Notes: generated by a model not told the origin, from the letters alone. A stretch of 64,000 nucleotides of DNA from Astragalus membranaceus (GCA_039519185.1 CM076849.1:116640587-116704586), one strand, 5' to 3'; positions 35,565 to 46,300 are shown, numbered from the stretch's first letter. Program-made: numbers and translations.

Positions 35565-35768
35565 ACTCTCCCCCACTTAGAATATTTTCGTCCTCAAAAA
35601 TTTACCTGATTCGAACAACCCGGGATAAGATTCCCGCATCTTGATACAACATCATATCACTACAACACAAACAATAGTTAGAACTAAATGACAATACTCG
35701 ATCGTCAAATGATGCAACAACTAGACAACTTGGTCGGACAGACCGAAACGTTGCTTTGATACCACTAA
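35565..35768 (-). other. Array interior 7 (PPT and PBS)
   Basis: Same structure and same variants as interior 6. Confidence 0.88.
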
Positions 35769-37570
35769 TGTAACACCCATTTCTACCCGGCAATTCAATA
35801 ATAAAAATCAGAGTTTTCACAAACAAATTGATGTACATTTTCCGACTAAAACCACAAAATGAACATAGTTAAGTCATTGGTAAAAACAGATACATAGCAC
35901 TTTAAAAATAAGTCAACTTCTATTACGACGCAGCGGATTTTCAAAAAGGTTTTAACTCAAAATAATCACGGCCGCTTTATCCAACTTAAGACAACTCATA
36001 AAACAGCGACAACCAACGTTAAAATTCATACAATAGGATAACAAAATAAAATAGTAATAATATGCGTTCATCCCCCCGAGTGCTACATATCAAAGCGACG
36101 ACACTGACTCGAACTAACGAAGGTACACAGCCTTCATTCGTGGTTACCTGCACGTTACCAACACGGGGTAACATTCAAACAGAAGGGGTGAGATATCGAA
36201 CCATATAATAGAATGTATGAAAAATAATATATATCAGAATCAGGACATCTCAATTCATCACTTCACAGCAATCAAATAACTGCAATCATCACGAATCATC
36301 AACATAACCACTCATCAAAATGCAAATGGGCCATCAGCGGTACCCTCAACAAAATACAATGGGCCATCAGCGGTACCCTCATCAAACTACAAATCATCGA
36401 CTTAACCAACAATTATCAACTAGCAATTCAACCCTTTACCAACAATTAGCAATTGACCAATTTAACCAACAATTAATCTTTTCAACAATTTAACAATTAA
36501 TAATTGACAACGTAATCAACAATTAGCCAACCGGGGGTCTAATGCGCCTAAAACGTCCAACAACAGTAAACATGCAAACAACAACAGCAAACAGCAACCA
36601 GCCACAGCAAATAGCAAACAGTAAGCATGGCGCTCATGGCGGCCAGCAACCAACTGGGCGGCCACACAGGCGCCCAGCAGCAACAGACACGGCGCCCAGG
36701 ATGGCGCCCAGTAAAACACAGGAACTGGCGCCCTACGCGCCCAGTCTAGGAAACGGCGCCCTACGATGCGCCCAGTAGAACACAGGAACAGAACACGGCG
36801 CCCAGGATCGCGCCCAGTGACCAGCCAACGGCGCCCTACGCGCCTAGAACAACAGTTGGCGCCCTATGCGCCCAGGACAGCCACAAACATGATTTTTCAA
36901 AAATCCTAAATTGATTTTCAATAGTCCCACATGAATAAAAACCCTAAAACATAGATGTACAAACATCAAATCATGGATTTCAATATGAACAATAGGTTTC
37001 TAACACCAACACATAGATTCAAACATTAACCATAGTCTTCAAGAGATAAACATGGATTCGATCATCAATAATAGTTCAAACAATCGATCCAATCAACAAT
37101 AATAGTTTAGACAATAGAGCCAATCATCAAAGATAGATCAACTTATAGGATCATTCGCCAACAATAATTTCGAATATCATCAATAGATTTTCAAAGATTG
37201 AACAAATAGAATCAATCATTAAACAAACCCTAACCTACTATAGAGTTAAAACCCCACCCTTACCTTGGATTGAAGTTGAAACTCTTTGATTTTCCTCTCC
37301 TCTAGCTCTAGCCGTCGCCTCTCCTTAAGCTCTCTTCTAATCCTTATTTCTTTTTCTCTTCTAATCAGCAAACCCTAACCTACTATCACTTACTTACAAT
37401 GTTTCATAAAATTCGACTAGACCATGGGCTTCTCTCCACACCCCCAATTTTACTAATTCTCACCTTAACACAAGCCCATATAAAGTAATATAGTAATACC
37501 CTAATATTTTTCTACCACTTAATTCCTAATAATTAATTAAATAATTAATTAACTATTTTGGGGCGTTACA
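35769..37570 (-). repeat. Array LTR 8 (1802 bp, internally deleted)
   Basis: This is the transcription-upstream outermost LTR. Most of the GC-rich block is deleted (compare 36,625-36,890 with 31,950-32,520), and there is a second deletion near 37,226 that removes the 'aggatcccctaattccc' segment. It ends at the array boundary beside TCGAA. Confidence 0.9.
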
Positions 37571-38287
37571 TCGAACGCCTGGCTTATAGCTACGTGGGTG
37601 TCTGCCCCCAGCTTCGGAGTGTCTGGAAATGATGTGACCACCGAGTGACTCGAGGTGTTTGTTTAATGTCGCCTTTAGGACAGTATTCTTCAAGGCCGGG
37701 CTTATACAAGCGAGGGTGTCTGCCACTAGCCTCGGAGCGCCCGAGAGACAGGTTTTGTCAAAGATCTTTGAGGCCGGGCTTACCAGCGAGGGAGTCTACC
37801 ACCAGCCTCGGAGCGCCCGAGATACGGACCTTTCTTAAAGATCTTCGAAGTCGGGCTTATTCCAGCGAGGGTGTCTGCCACCAGCCTCGGAGCGCCCGAG
37901 ATACGGGTCTTGTCAAAGATCTTCGACGCCAGGCTTATACCAGCGAGGGTGTCTGCCACCAGCCTCCGAACGCCCGAGATATAGGTTTTGTCAAAGATCT
38001 TCGAGGCCGGGCTTATACCAGCGAGGGTGTCTTCCACCAGTCTCGGAGCGCCTGAGATACAGGTTTTGTCAAAGATCTTCGAGGCTGGGCTTATACCAGC
38101 GAGGGTGTCTTCCACCAGTCTCGGAGCGCCCGAGATACGAGTGTTGTCAAAGATCTTCGAGGCCAGGCTTATACAAGCGAGGGTGTCTGCCACCAGTCTC
38201 GGAGCGCCTAAGATACGGGTCTTGTCAAAGATCTTTAAGGCCGGGCTTATACCAGCGAGGGTGTCTGCCACGAGCCTCGGAGCGTTA
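37571..38287. repeat. 78-bp minisatellite, about 9 units
   Basis: Head-to-tail 78-bp units (26 codons, hence long open frames on both strands). A typical unit runs from 'gatacgggtcttgtcaaag' through 'gccgggcttataccagcg' to 'agcctcggagcgcccga'. The first, degenerate unit was split by the tandem LTR-element array: left flank 2591-2626 joined to 37,576 onward rebuilds a recognisable unit. Near-copies of 'gtgaccacc..ag(t/g)gactc(g/a)aggtgt' flank the array at about 37,635 and 38,292. It appears to be part of the outer element's LTR. Translations at 37,780-38,271 and 37,988-38,431 are repeat artefacts. Confidence 0.85.
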
Positions 38288-38691
38288 AAACGTGACCACC
38301 TGAGGGACTCAAGGTGTCAGTTTAATGACGCCTTGAAGAAGATGAAGCCAGAGAGGATCTGGGCCGAGGGGAACCCTCAGGATAGTAGGAATCAACCGGA
38401 GTCCGACCTGGTGAAGCTCTCGAACCTCTAGCGATGTCGAGCTCGGTGTCTCGGGTTCCGATTTTAGCGTGGAACTTTTAGGCGATCGTTCGACCGATCC
38501 CAAATCCTTTCCTTCAACCTCGGAACTCACTTTTACTAAGCACTCAGTGTGAGTAAAATCGTAGCCATAAAATAGAGTCAGAAAGAGTCGTCCAGGTGTC
38601 GGACTTGAGAAGCTTCTCGATGGAATCTTTCAATGTAGTCCCGGAGAGTCTCATTTTCGCTTTGACGAATGGCCGCTAAGTCTTTCCGGTG
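38288..38691 (-). other. Rearranged gag-region sequence of the outer gypsy element
   Basis: The stretch 38,335-38,430 ('gccagagaggatctgggccg', 'aaccctcaggatagtagga') is a diverged direct copy of 39,115-39,210. A piece of the gag N-terminal region is therefore duplicated on both sides of the gag core. No usable frame. Confidence 0.55.
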
Positions 38692-38955
38692 CTAGGGCTT
38701 GCTTTTGGAGTGAGCAAACTGAGCCAAGAAGAGCTTAGCCAGCTGATCCCAGGAAGAGATAGTGTTTGGTTTAAGAGATCTAAACCAGTCCGAGGCTACA
38801 TTCTCAAGCGTGAGGGGGAAGATTCTGCACTTCATTTCCTCCGGGACGTTCCGATATTGCATCGTCGTGTCAAAATAGTCGAGGTGGCGGTCCGGATCGC
38901 CAGTCCCGTCATGCATTTTCAGACCTTCAAGGGGTTTCTCGAGGTGCTTCGGCAC
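38692..38955 (-). pseudogene. Ty3/gypsy gag core fragment
   Basis: The minus-strand frame reads 'LEGLKMHDGTGDPDRHLDYF', then 'CRIFPLTLENVASDWFRSLK' and 'LAKLFLAQFA', a clear Retrotrans_gag core (GDPxxHLxxF / CRxFPxTLxxxAxxWFxxL). It differs from the gag at 1439-1842, so the two are not a simple duplication. Pol, expected at lower coordinates, is absent, replaced by minisatellite and array. Only a fragment remains. Confidence 0.8.
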
Positions 38956-39252
38956 CGAAAAGTAGTTGATCTTACTTGTAAAGGGTCCTTTGTACTTTGT
39001 CGACCTCTCCAGGGGTGGAGACCGTCGGTAGCCATATTTTTTGGGGGATCCCCGCGAGCGAGGGCGTCGACGCGCTTGCCTCGAGGATCTTTTCCGACTT
39101 CTGGAACGTCACCTCGGGGAAGAGGAAAACAGAGAGGAGCTGGGCCGAGAGGAACCCTTGGGATAGTAAGAATCATCAAGGGTCCGACTTGGGAGAGTCT
39201 CCGATCCTCGCCCTCCTCTACGACGAGGTGGAGAGCGATGGCGGTTTCTCCT

Positions 39253-39651
39253 CTAAGCCGGAGATCGGTGGCGCCTGTTGCCATGAGTCTTTCCACTTGA
39301 AGAGTTGCGCCGAGAGGAAATCTGATCTGGGATGTTACGAGCCCGGATCTCAACAATCTCAGCTTCTAACTGGGTGTAGCATTGGCTTTCCTGCTGGTCG
39401 GCCTCGGCATGCCGATGTAGAAACTGGACGAGCTGTTGAACAGCATCGATCGGCACTTGCACCGTCTGCGGGGGAGCTAGAAGTCGGTTCTGGGCTGAAC
39501 TCCCAGGAACCATAGCTGTAGCCGAGCTTCGAGCATGCGTCGGGCTAAGGGGTAAGGTGACTGCCACTCCTTCCGGAGTCACCCACAGCAGAACCGGTCC
39601 TTCAGCGACATTCGGGATAGTCCTATGACGTAAAGTCGGAGCCATTGTCAA
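39253..39651 (-). pseudogene. Gag N-terminal fragment of the same gypsy relic
   Basis: 132-codon minus-strand frame starting 'MTMAPTLRHRTIPNVAEGP', just downstream of the leader and LTR edge at 39,690-39,708. It has the low-complexity character of a gypsy gag N-terminus and leads toward the gag core at 38,955 through about 300 bp of frame-broken sequence. Confidence 0.6.
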
Positions 39652-39689
39652 TCAAGGAGATGGGAGAGGAACTAGATTACAAGATCCTC

Positions 39690-39785
39690 CCACTATGGTC
39701 GCCAATGTTCTGTACCGTATCTCTGGACCTGTATCCGATCTTAGACACAAGGTCTGATCCGAGATAGTTGGTAGTTGGTAGGTGT
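39690..39785 (-). repeat. PBS region and LTR stub of the outer gypsy relic
   Basis: On the minus strand the LTR end ..GGTACAGAACA is followed by TTGGCGACCATAGTGG, an apparent primer-binding site starting TGGCG. About 75 bp of LTR remain and match 2118-2190 almost exactly. The LTR is then cut off near 39,785 by the next element. Confidence 0.65.
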
Positions 39786-40114
39786 GATCTACATGTGTTG
39801 TTTAAGGACCTTGTCCCTTGTGTTTTGTCTTTTTGATTTGTAATACTGGTACTTAGACTAATTCGGTTTAGTTGTAAACCATATTTGTACCAACTCATAT
39901 GTAGTTTCTTGTATGCATAATAACTTGGATTTCGTGACTCTTTTGATGTTCTAGACTAAACGTTAGTTTGTGGAACTTGTTATGTAATGTCAAAACTTTT
40001 TTGAGTCACATTTCGGAACTTAAATTCCAATTAGTCCTTTTCCAAATTAGTTGCGTATGTCTTTTTATTTTAATGACGATTAAAACTAAGGATGTTACAT
40101 TTTGGTATCAAAGC
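39786..40114 (+). repeat. Truncated plus-strand LTR with iMet-type PBS
   Basis: The LTR ends GGATGTTACA at 40,099 and is followed three bases later by TGGTATCAAAGC (40,103-40,114), a tRNA-iMet-type primer-binding site. The left end of the LTR was not found, so it is a fragment of about 310 bp. Confidence 0.7.
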
Positions 40115-40252
40115 AGTCAGAACCACATGGGTTTAGTTAGTTAATAATACTCTTGTTTGTTTCTTGGTAAGTTCTTCGCTATGATTCTTCTTAATATACT
40201 AAGTGATATTGAGCCTAATCAACTCAATACTTGGTGTATTTTATGTAGAATT

Positions 40253-40676
40253 ATGGCTGGGAAACTTAAGAGACAACATCTAGTTAGGGATGGACCTAAA
40301 CCATCAATTGATGCAACAATTGATGCAAGCCAGGCAGAACCAACAGGAAATGAATCAACGGATGATGCAGCCATGTAAGGACAGCAGGCCATGAGTAATC
40401 AGATAGTGCAACAGAACCCTCCTTCCTCCCCCTCCAGTGCAACAACCAGAGGAACACGATCAAGCTTTATTTCGGTTTCAGAAACTCAACCCACCAGTCT
40501 TTAAGGGAGGTCCGGATGCAATGATCTCACAATTTTGGCTTTAGGCAATGGAAAAGAATTTCCTAACAATTTAGTGTACTGAAAAAGAAAAAGTGGTATT
40601 TGCAACACATATGCTCCAAGACGAGGCCTAAACTTGGTGGAGAGGTGCCCATGCTTCAATGGTGACACAAGCTGTA
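40253..40676 (+). pseudogene. Chromovirus-like (Tekay type) gag remnant
   Basis: Plus-strand translation, with stops and shifts, gives 'FRKLNPPVFKGGPDAMISQF', then 'AMEKNFLTI', 'CTEKEKVVFATHMLQDEA' and 'TWWRGA', the diagnostic gag block of Tekay/Del chromoviruses. At least two in-frame stops are present in this block alone. The start 'ATGGCTGGGAAACTT' lies at about 40,253. Similarity fades after 40,676. Confidence 0.75.
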
Positions 40677-42126
40677 ACGTCTGGTTACACAGGTCAAGCA
40701 AGTTCCTTAAGGATTAATCAAAATTATAATAAACAAAGCAGATATTTTGCAACTCATAATTAATTGTTTGGAATATAGATCCATAAAATTTTTCTGGAAA
40801 AGAAAAGAAATTTTACATTAAGGAAATTCAATAATAATGAACTAAGTACAAGATTGGGCATCTACTAAATATCTCAAAAATAAACAATTAGATGAGCCCA
40901 TCAAGACCAAATAACAGCCTCCAAGTCCATATAGACTTAGCAGCCACGTTCAGCCAATTTCCGTCAGTCGATTTGCCTCAACAGATTTGTCTCAGCCGAT
41001 TTGCCTTTGTCGATTCTTACCTCAGTTGATCCTACGTCAGCATATGATGCATATTGACTAATCCTCATATGCTTATACTTGTCGTGTCGTCATATTGAGT
41101 CAATTAGACCTTAAGCATCTAATTTTGTATTTTTACGACTAGGTGTCGGCCCTCAACCCTCAATTAGTCGATTCTACTTTGGCTGATCAGGACGATAATT
41201 TCCCTTTAGCCGAGTGGATCTAGCCAACTATTTTTTAGTGTGACCAGATTGTTTCAATCATTTCTTTTCTTGGGAAACCACGAGTCTTTTATATGTGTTG
41301 AATCAAAGACCTTGTTGGATAAAAATGATATTTTTTCCAGCCCCATATCTGCGCATGGTATTTGCTTTGCGGGTATTTAGTTGGTATTCCAGTGTCCACC
41401 GGTATCTGTAGATATCCATGGATATCATAAATATTTTTATAAAAGTGCACTTTGTTTACAAGATTATTATTTTTATTTATATAAAGTTTCTTCCTATTCT
41501 TTTATCAACAAAATTATAATCGCCAAATTAATAAACTAACCACACACATCCATCATAGTCTTCAATAACAAATAAAATTATTACTATAGTCTTCCATCAA
41601 ATGTCTTGTGAAGTTTTATATATATGTAATAGGGTATTTTAATAATTTTGGTAATTTATTAAAGGGTATGGATACATGAGGGTACATATATCATTGCATC
41701 CTCCCTAACCATTAACTAACGCTAGTTAAAATATCCATTTATTATATAAATACACACATTAAGCTACCCACCCCGTTTCTGCCTCAGATTTTACTTGCAG
41801 GTATCCACGAGTACATATTTTTTTCCTCTCCATAGATAAAATGTTTGTATGATTAGATGATATGATTATCATGGTCTAATTCGTAGACCACCGTGAAATT
41901 GTTGTACAACCACATGTAAACAAATATTGACTTGTCTGCTTGATCACTTTGTTCTAATATCTTCACGATGGCGAAAAATATATCTTGTTGATATATAGAT
42001 TGACAAAAAATAAAATATCTATAAATAGCAAAGTTCATTAGTGCCTACAGTTGAACTACAATATGGTACTTCATGACCAAATATTTCTCCATCCTTTTCT
42101 CGAGGTAAAAAAGGATATTTGTTCAC
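40677..42126. other. AT-rich intergenic DNA, unassigned
   Basis: About 1.45 kb without a coding frame or a closed transposon. At 40,950-41,230 there are 'tcagtcgatttgcctcaac' / 'tcagccgatttgcctttg'-type repeats of CGATT phrases reminiscent of LTR DNA. At 41,340-41,440 and 41,780-41,830 there are 'ggtatcc' / 'gtatccacgagtac' phrases. The start 'tgtaacgtctggttac' at 40,676 could be another LTR edge, but I found no partner end. Confidence 0.4.
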
Positions 42127-42135
42127 ATCTAGTCA

Positions 42136-42425
42136 TGGTAAATAGTCATTTTTGTCACTGAATGTGTAAAGCACTATCATTATAGTACTTGAATGTATCA
42201 AAATTGCAAATATGTTCCTGGGTGTCTCTTTTGTTCATTATTTTAGGAGCTAAATTGACCAATAAAAGATACATCTGAGGTCCCAAATGACTAACAAAAG
42301 ACACATTCGATGACCAAAATGACTTATTAAAAAGACACTCTGGGATGTGTTTGCAATTTTGATACATTCAGGTATTATAAAGACAACGCCTCACACATTC
42401 AGAAACCAAAATGGTTTTTTACCCT
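42136..42425. mobile_element. Mutator-like MITE, 290 bp, 9-bp target duplication
   Basis: Flanked on both sides by ATCTAGTCA (42,127-42,135 and 42,426-42,434), a perfect 9-bp duplication typical of Mutator-like elements. The ends are imperfect inverted repeats more than 100 bp long: the 'ctgaatgtgt', 'tgaatgtatcaaaattgcaa' and 'gtgtct' blocks recur inverted near 42,320-42,405. No coding capacity. Confidence 0.85.
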
Positions 42426-42479
42426 ATCTAGTCACCTTACAACTATTGAAGTGCACAACCGATGTGATTTTTTCATGTA

Positions 42480-42789
42480 AGTCTTCTTGTTTTTTAGATA
42501 GTAGGTTTATAGTAGTAGTCTTCAAAAATTTTAATTAAAGTAGTGTTTGTATAAATTTAGAAATTTAGTTAAAAGAATTAAAGTGAAGTGATAAGAGAAA
42601 TAGAATAATTATATATGGGAAAAGTAAAGCAAAAAGAAAAAAATGAAGAAAAAAAGTGTAAAAGAAAAGTGAAAATGAGGAAAGAGGGTGTAAGAAGAAA
42701 GAGAAAAAAAGAATAAAGAGAGTGGTGATCTATTGTCTTAGATATATAGTAGATAGTAGATATAGTAGATATAGTAGATAGTAGATAGG
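42480..42789. repeat. Purine-rich satellite, piece left of the fold-back element
   Basis: The same unit as in the array after 53,959 (phrases 'gatagtaggtttatagtagt', 'aaagtgaagtgataagag', then a ~130-bp A/G-rich run and 'agtagatagtagatata'). It shows that the fold-back element landed inside the satellite or that both come from one array. Confidence 0.85.
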
Positions 42790-43329
42790 CTAAATAGCAC
42801 TTTTGGTCATTTATGTTTGCTCCAGATTTCACTTTGGTCCTTTATCTTTTTTTTTGGTCCGTTTTGGTCCCTCACGTTTCATTTTTGTTTCACTTTGGTC
42901 CCTGACGTTAGTTTTTTTTAACAGACGCCACGCTGGCAGTTAACTGCTGACGTGGCGTCCATTTAATGTTTTATTTAATTGTAAATCAAATTACACATAA
43001 TCAATTAAGTTTTTAAATTATAAAAACTAATAACAAATAAACAAAAAAACTAATAACATTAAAACAAAACTAATAACAATTAAATCATCATCTTCAACCT
43101 CATCACGTTTGCAGAAATAATAGGCCATGAACAATTGGAATCACGTTTGCAGGAATCACGTTTGCAGCAACAATACAAACCGAACAACACCAACAATTTT
43201 GTTTCCATCGTTTCGATTTCCAAGAACAACAACACCATTTTGATTTCCAGCAACAATAGTAAATGGGTTTCGAGTTTCATTCCCAACAACTTCGTTTTCG
43301 ATTCCTTTTCCAGCGATTTCATTTCCTTT

Positions 43330-43334
43330 TCCAG
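43330..43334. other. Target site duplication of the 9.7-kb LTR element (left)
   Basis: TCCAG, matching 53,068-53,072. Confidence 0.93.
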
Positions 43335-46300
43335 TGTAACATCCCTAATTTTTAAAGACTCGTACTATGATGCCTAAGACCGAATAATTATTTGTGGGAG
43401 TAATTGGTCGTGTCTCGGGGATTAATAGTCGAGGAAAAGTCCAAAGAAATCCTACCCTACATTTAATTGTGGCTTAGTCATAATTTAAATGAACAATTCC
43501 GCTGAAGGGTAAAATCGTCATTTCACCTCACATCGAAGACGTATCAATTGAGTGAGCAGTTAGTCTCGACTCGAATGAGGATTTGTCGAGAAACCTATGC
43601 CGAGCGGAAAGCCATAAGATTATTGGGATTTTAGCCTCAAAAATCAAGACTTAATGGGCCAAGGGTATTTTGGTCATTTCCATAGATTTCGAATTGTCAA
43701 AGTTAGTAAAAGGCTATAACAAAAATGGTTATTTAGACCGAGTAATTTAGCTAATCTAAATGTCTAATGATAGGTGGATGGACATTGGAGATTAGTTGTT
43801 TGATTTGGAATCGAAAGTTTAAGTAAAATTCGAATTAAGGGCATTTTGGTAATTTGGCCTCATTAAACTTTCCCCTCAGCTGGTCAAAACCCCCCACCAC
43901 TTCTGTTTCCTTTCATTTGCTGATCAGTTCCAGAAAATTAGAAAACAAAAACAGAAAAGGAGAGGAGAGGGAGAGGGGCGCGATGGAGGAGAAAGAAGGA
44001 GGAGGGGGATCCTCCAAAATGTTTTGCATGTAAGTGCTCTCACTCCCATTCTACTCAGATTTCGATTTCCTTTCCAATGGAATAAATATCAGAACCTGAT
44101 TCTTCCCCTATCTCTTTGTCCCATTTCGGATTTGGAGCTCCAAGGAGAAACAATGGAGTCTTGACCTCACTTGGAGCATTGCATGTTTAAATCGAAGCTA
44201 GAGGGAGTCAAAACTGAAGATGCATGGCTGATTTTGATGCATTAGGGTGAAATCCAGTAGCTTGGTTCTGTATTGCAATGTTTAGGTTAGCTATTGGAGC
44301 TCAAATTCGTGATAGGGAGTGATTGAGGATGATGATGATCAAGTCCATCAAGAATTCTGGGTGAAACCCGTATGGTATACCTTCATTGTTTTCATCGTAT
44401 CTCACTTCACCATACTCCGATGATCGTGATTCTTGTTCCTCTGGAAACTAGACTCGAAGCTCTTCATTTTGGGCACAAGAACCGTATGATTTCATGGAGA
44501 AATGAAGGAGATATCATGTCCCCAAGTTTCGGATTCAGAATCAAGCACTATCCTGGACCAGTCATCTTGTCTTGGTGATATCTCCCAAACCACTGGATGC
44601 ATGCGTGTGAATCCTTGACCATTTGAAAGTAGACAAAATACTCTTCAGAATGGGCACTGATTTGAATGAGTTTGGTTGCGAATTGACATAGTTATGGCTG
44701 TTACAAAAGTGTGCATTGATTCTGGAAAACAGAAAGAAGAATGCTGGAAATGTGGTTCATCAAATTTGAGTTCGGTTCGCCGAAGTCTCGAACGCCATCA
44801 GTTCGATATACTGAAGTGGGGTCCAATAACGAGGATGATTGACTTAGTTACTGGTTGTGCAAGTGGGACCCATCAAGTTCAGATGCGGAGGCACTAGGAG
44901 CGTGTACGTGACTACGGGGATTGTTCGAGTGGTTACAATCCGGCCGTCCGTGTTCCGGCGTGATTTCTCGCGGGATCGTCAACCGGGTGAGTTCTACTCA
45001 CGGATAGGGATATTTTTATGTGTCTTGAAAATATATCGGTTTTGAGTCATAAGGCATTATCCGTTTTCGAAAGATTTTTGGAACCGAAAACCGTTTTTGA
45101 GAAATGTTGCGTTTTTACGGTTTTTATTGAATTGTTGAACAATTTGCGAAATTGTGATTTTAAGTGCTTTTACTGGAATATGGTCTGGAATGTTGTTTAT
45201 TAAATCCGTTTTCAGGTTGGAGAACGATCGGAATTCGATTTGGGCGAGAAATGGAAAGCGGAATGAGAAACTAGAATTCAGTAACAGAACAGGCCGCACG
45301 AGTCGTGCGCCCCTGGGCACGGACCGTGCGTCCTCTTCGGGTTGGCTGTGTGATTTTGGTAAATCACGCACGGGTCGTGCGCCCCTGGGCACGGACCGTG
45401 CGTGAGCTGCTGTTACCGGACTCCGATTTCTCGTTTCGTCGCTCCTTTCGATCCCGAATCACTCCTAATCTTCTTCCCAACCAATTTTAAGGATATTGCC
45501 TTACTGACAACCGTATTTTGAACTTGTTCAACTCATGTTTTTGAAAAGGGCTTCGAAAGCATAATTGATTGAAAAACCGAAACCCTAGTACACGCGTGTG
45601 AGTACACCGACTGATGGACTGACTGAATATACATGTTTATATATGTCAAATGAAAATGATTATAATGCCGGAGGTCTAACTTATGAATTCCTCAAAACGG
45701 GTTATAGATCGATATGGATATTGTTTATCCGATTATTATGTAATTGATCCATGTGGTGATCGAAAAGATATAAATTATCTAACTCTCGAGAATTTGATGC
45801 ATATTGTCATATGTATTGCGTTGGGTGACGACCCGGCAAGTAGCATACTAGGGAGGGTAGTCATGACCCCTTACCTAGGCCCTGTATACGTTTTGGCGTG
45901 GTCAATTCGTGGGTTATCGGGATTCGTAGTCGTTGTACAGCCGATTTATGCTAAACTAAAATGAAAACACGATTTGCCGGGATTCGTAGTCGTTGCACAG
46001 TCGGCATTTCGATTTATAGCTTATGATTCGGGATTCGTAGTCGTTGTACAGCCGTTTCATGTTAAGCTAAGATAAGAACACGATTTGCTTGGCATTTCGA
46101 TTAATAAACAAGACATTGTTATGTCAGATTTTTGTTGTAACGGTTTCATAAATTGAACCGAGTGTCAGTGAGGGGGCACGGTAGGACTCACTGAGACAAG
46201 TTGTCTCACCCAATCCATATTTGTTGTTTTTACAGAGAACAGGTCATAAGGACAGCAGGCGACAAAGTTGGTTGTCGGGTTCGAGGAGAAGAATGAAGAT

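Larger units (their letters stand above)
2627..37570 (-). mobile_element. Tandem array of a TRIM-like LTR retrotransposon (8 LTRs, 7 interiors)
   Basis: Eight copies of an LTR that begins (plus strand) TGTAACACCC and ends GGGGCGTTACA alternate with seven 204-bp spacers; the usual period is 2354 bp. Read on the minus strand, each spacer begins after an LTR with TTAG and then TGGTATCAAAGC, a primer-binding site one base off the tRNA-iMet site. It ends in AAGTGGGGGAGAGT, a polypurine tract touching the next LTR. The pattern LTR-int-LTR-int is therefore a string of elements sharing LTRs. The outer flanks are TCCAA (2622-2626) and TCGAA (37,571-37,575), a 5-bp target duplication with one mismatch, so the whole array behaves as one insertion. 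No gag or pol remains. The base before the polypurine tract (TTTTTGAGGACGAAAATATT) resembles the 3' end of chromovirus pol, suggesting the parent lineage. LTR 1 is split by the Ogre-type element at 3010-19,712. Confidence 0.9.

Noticed and set aside
21689..35768. Assembly artefact as the explanation of the tandem array
   Set aside because: Each unit has its own substitutions and indels (for example the 12-bp deletion in LTRs 4 and 5 and the lost 36-bp repeat in LTR 7), so simple duplication of one read is unlikely. Exact copy number still needs long reads.
2627..37570. CRISPR-like or rDNA-like tandem organisation
   Set aside because: Spacers are constant and carry a PBS and polypurine tract. 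The repeat is 2.15 kb and contains no rRNA sequence, so retrotransposon structure explains it.
37780..38431. Long frames of 26-residue repeats on both strands
   Set aside because: A 78-bp repeat without stops opens frames on both strands. Such symmetry is expected of the repeat and is no evidence for a protein.
40676..40760. Possible new LTR starting TGTAACGTCTGG at 40,676
   Set aside because: No matching TG..CA end, duplication, PBS or second copy was found in the window.
45683..45964. 93-codon plus-strand frame in the LARD-like LTR, duplicated at 52,251
   Set aside because: It lies wholly within an LTR and includes the 'gattcgtagtcgttgtacag' repeat. The duplicate is simply the other LTR.
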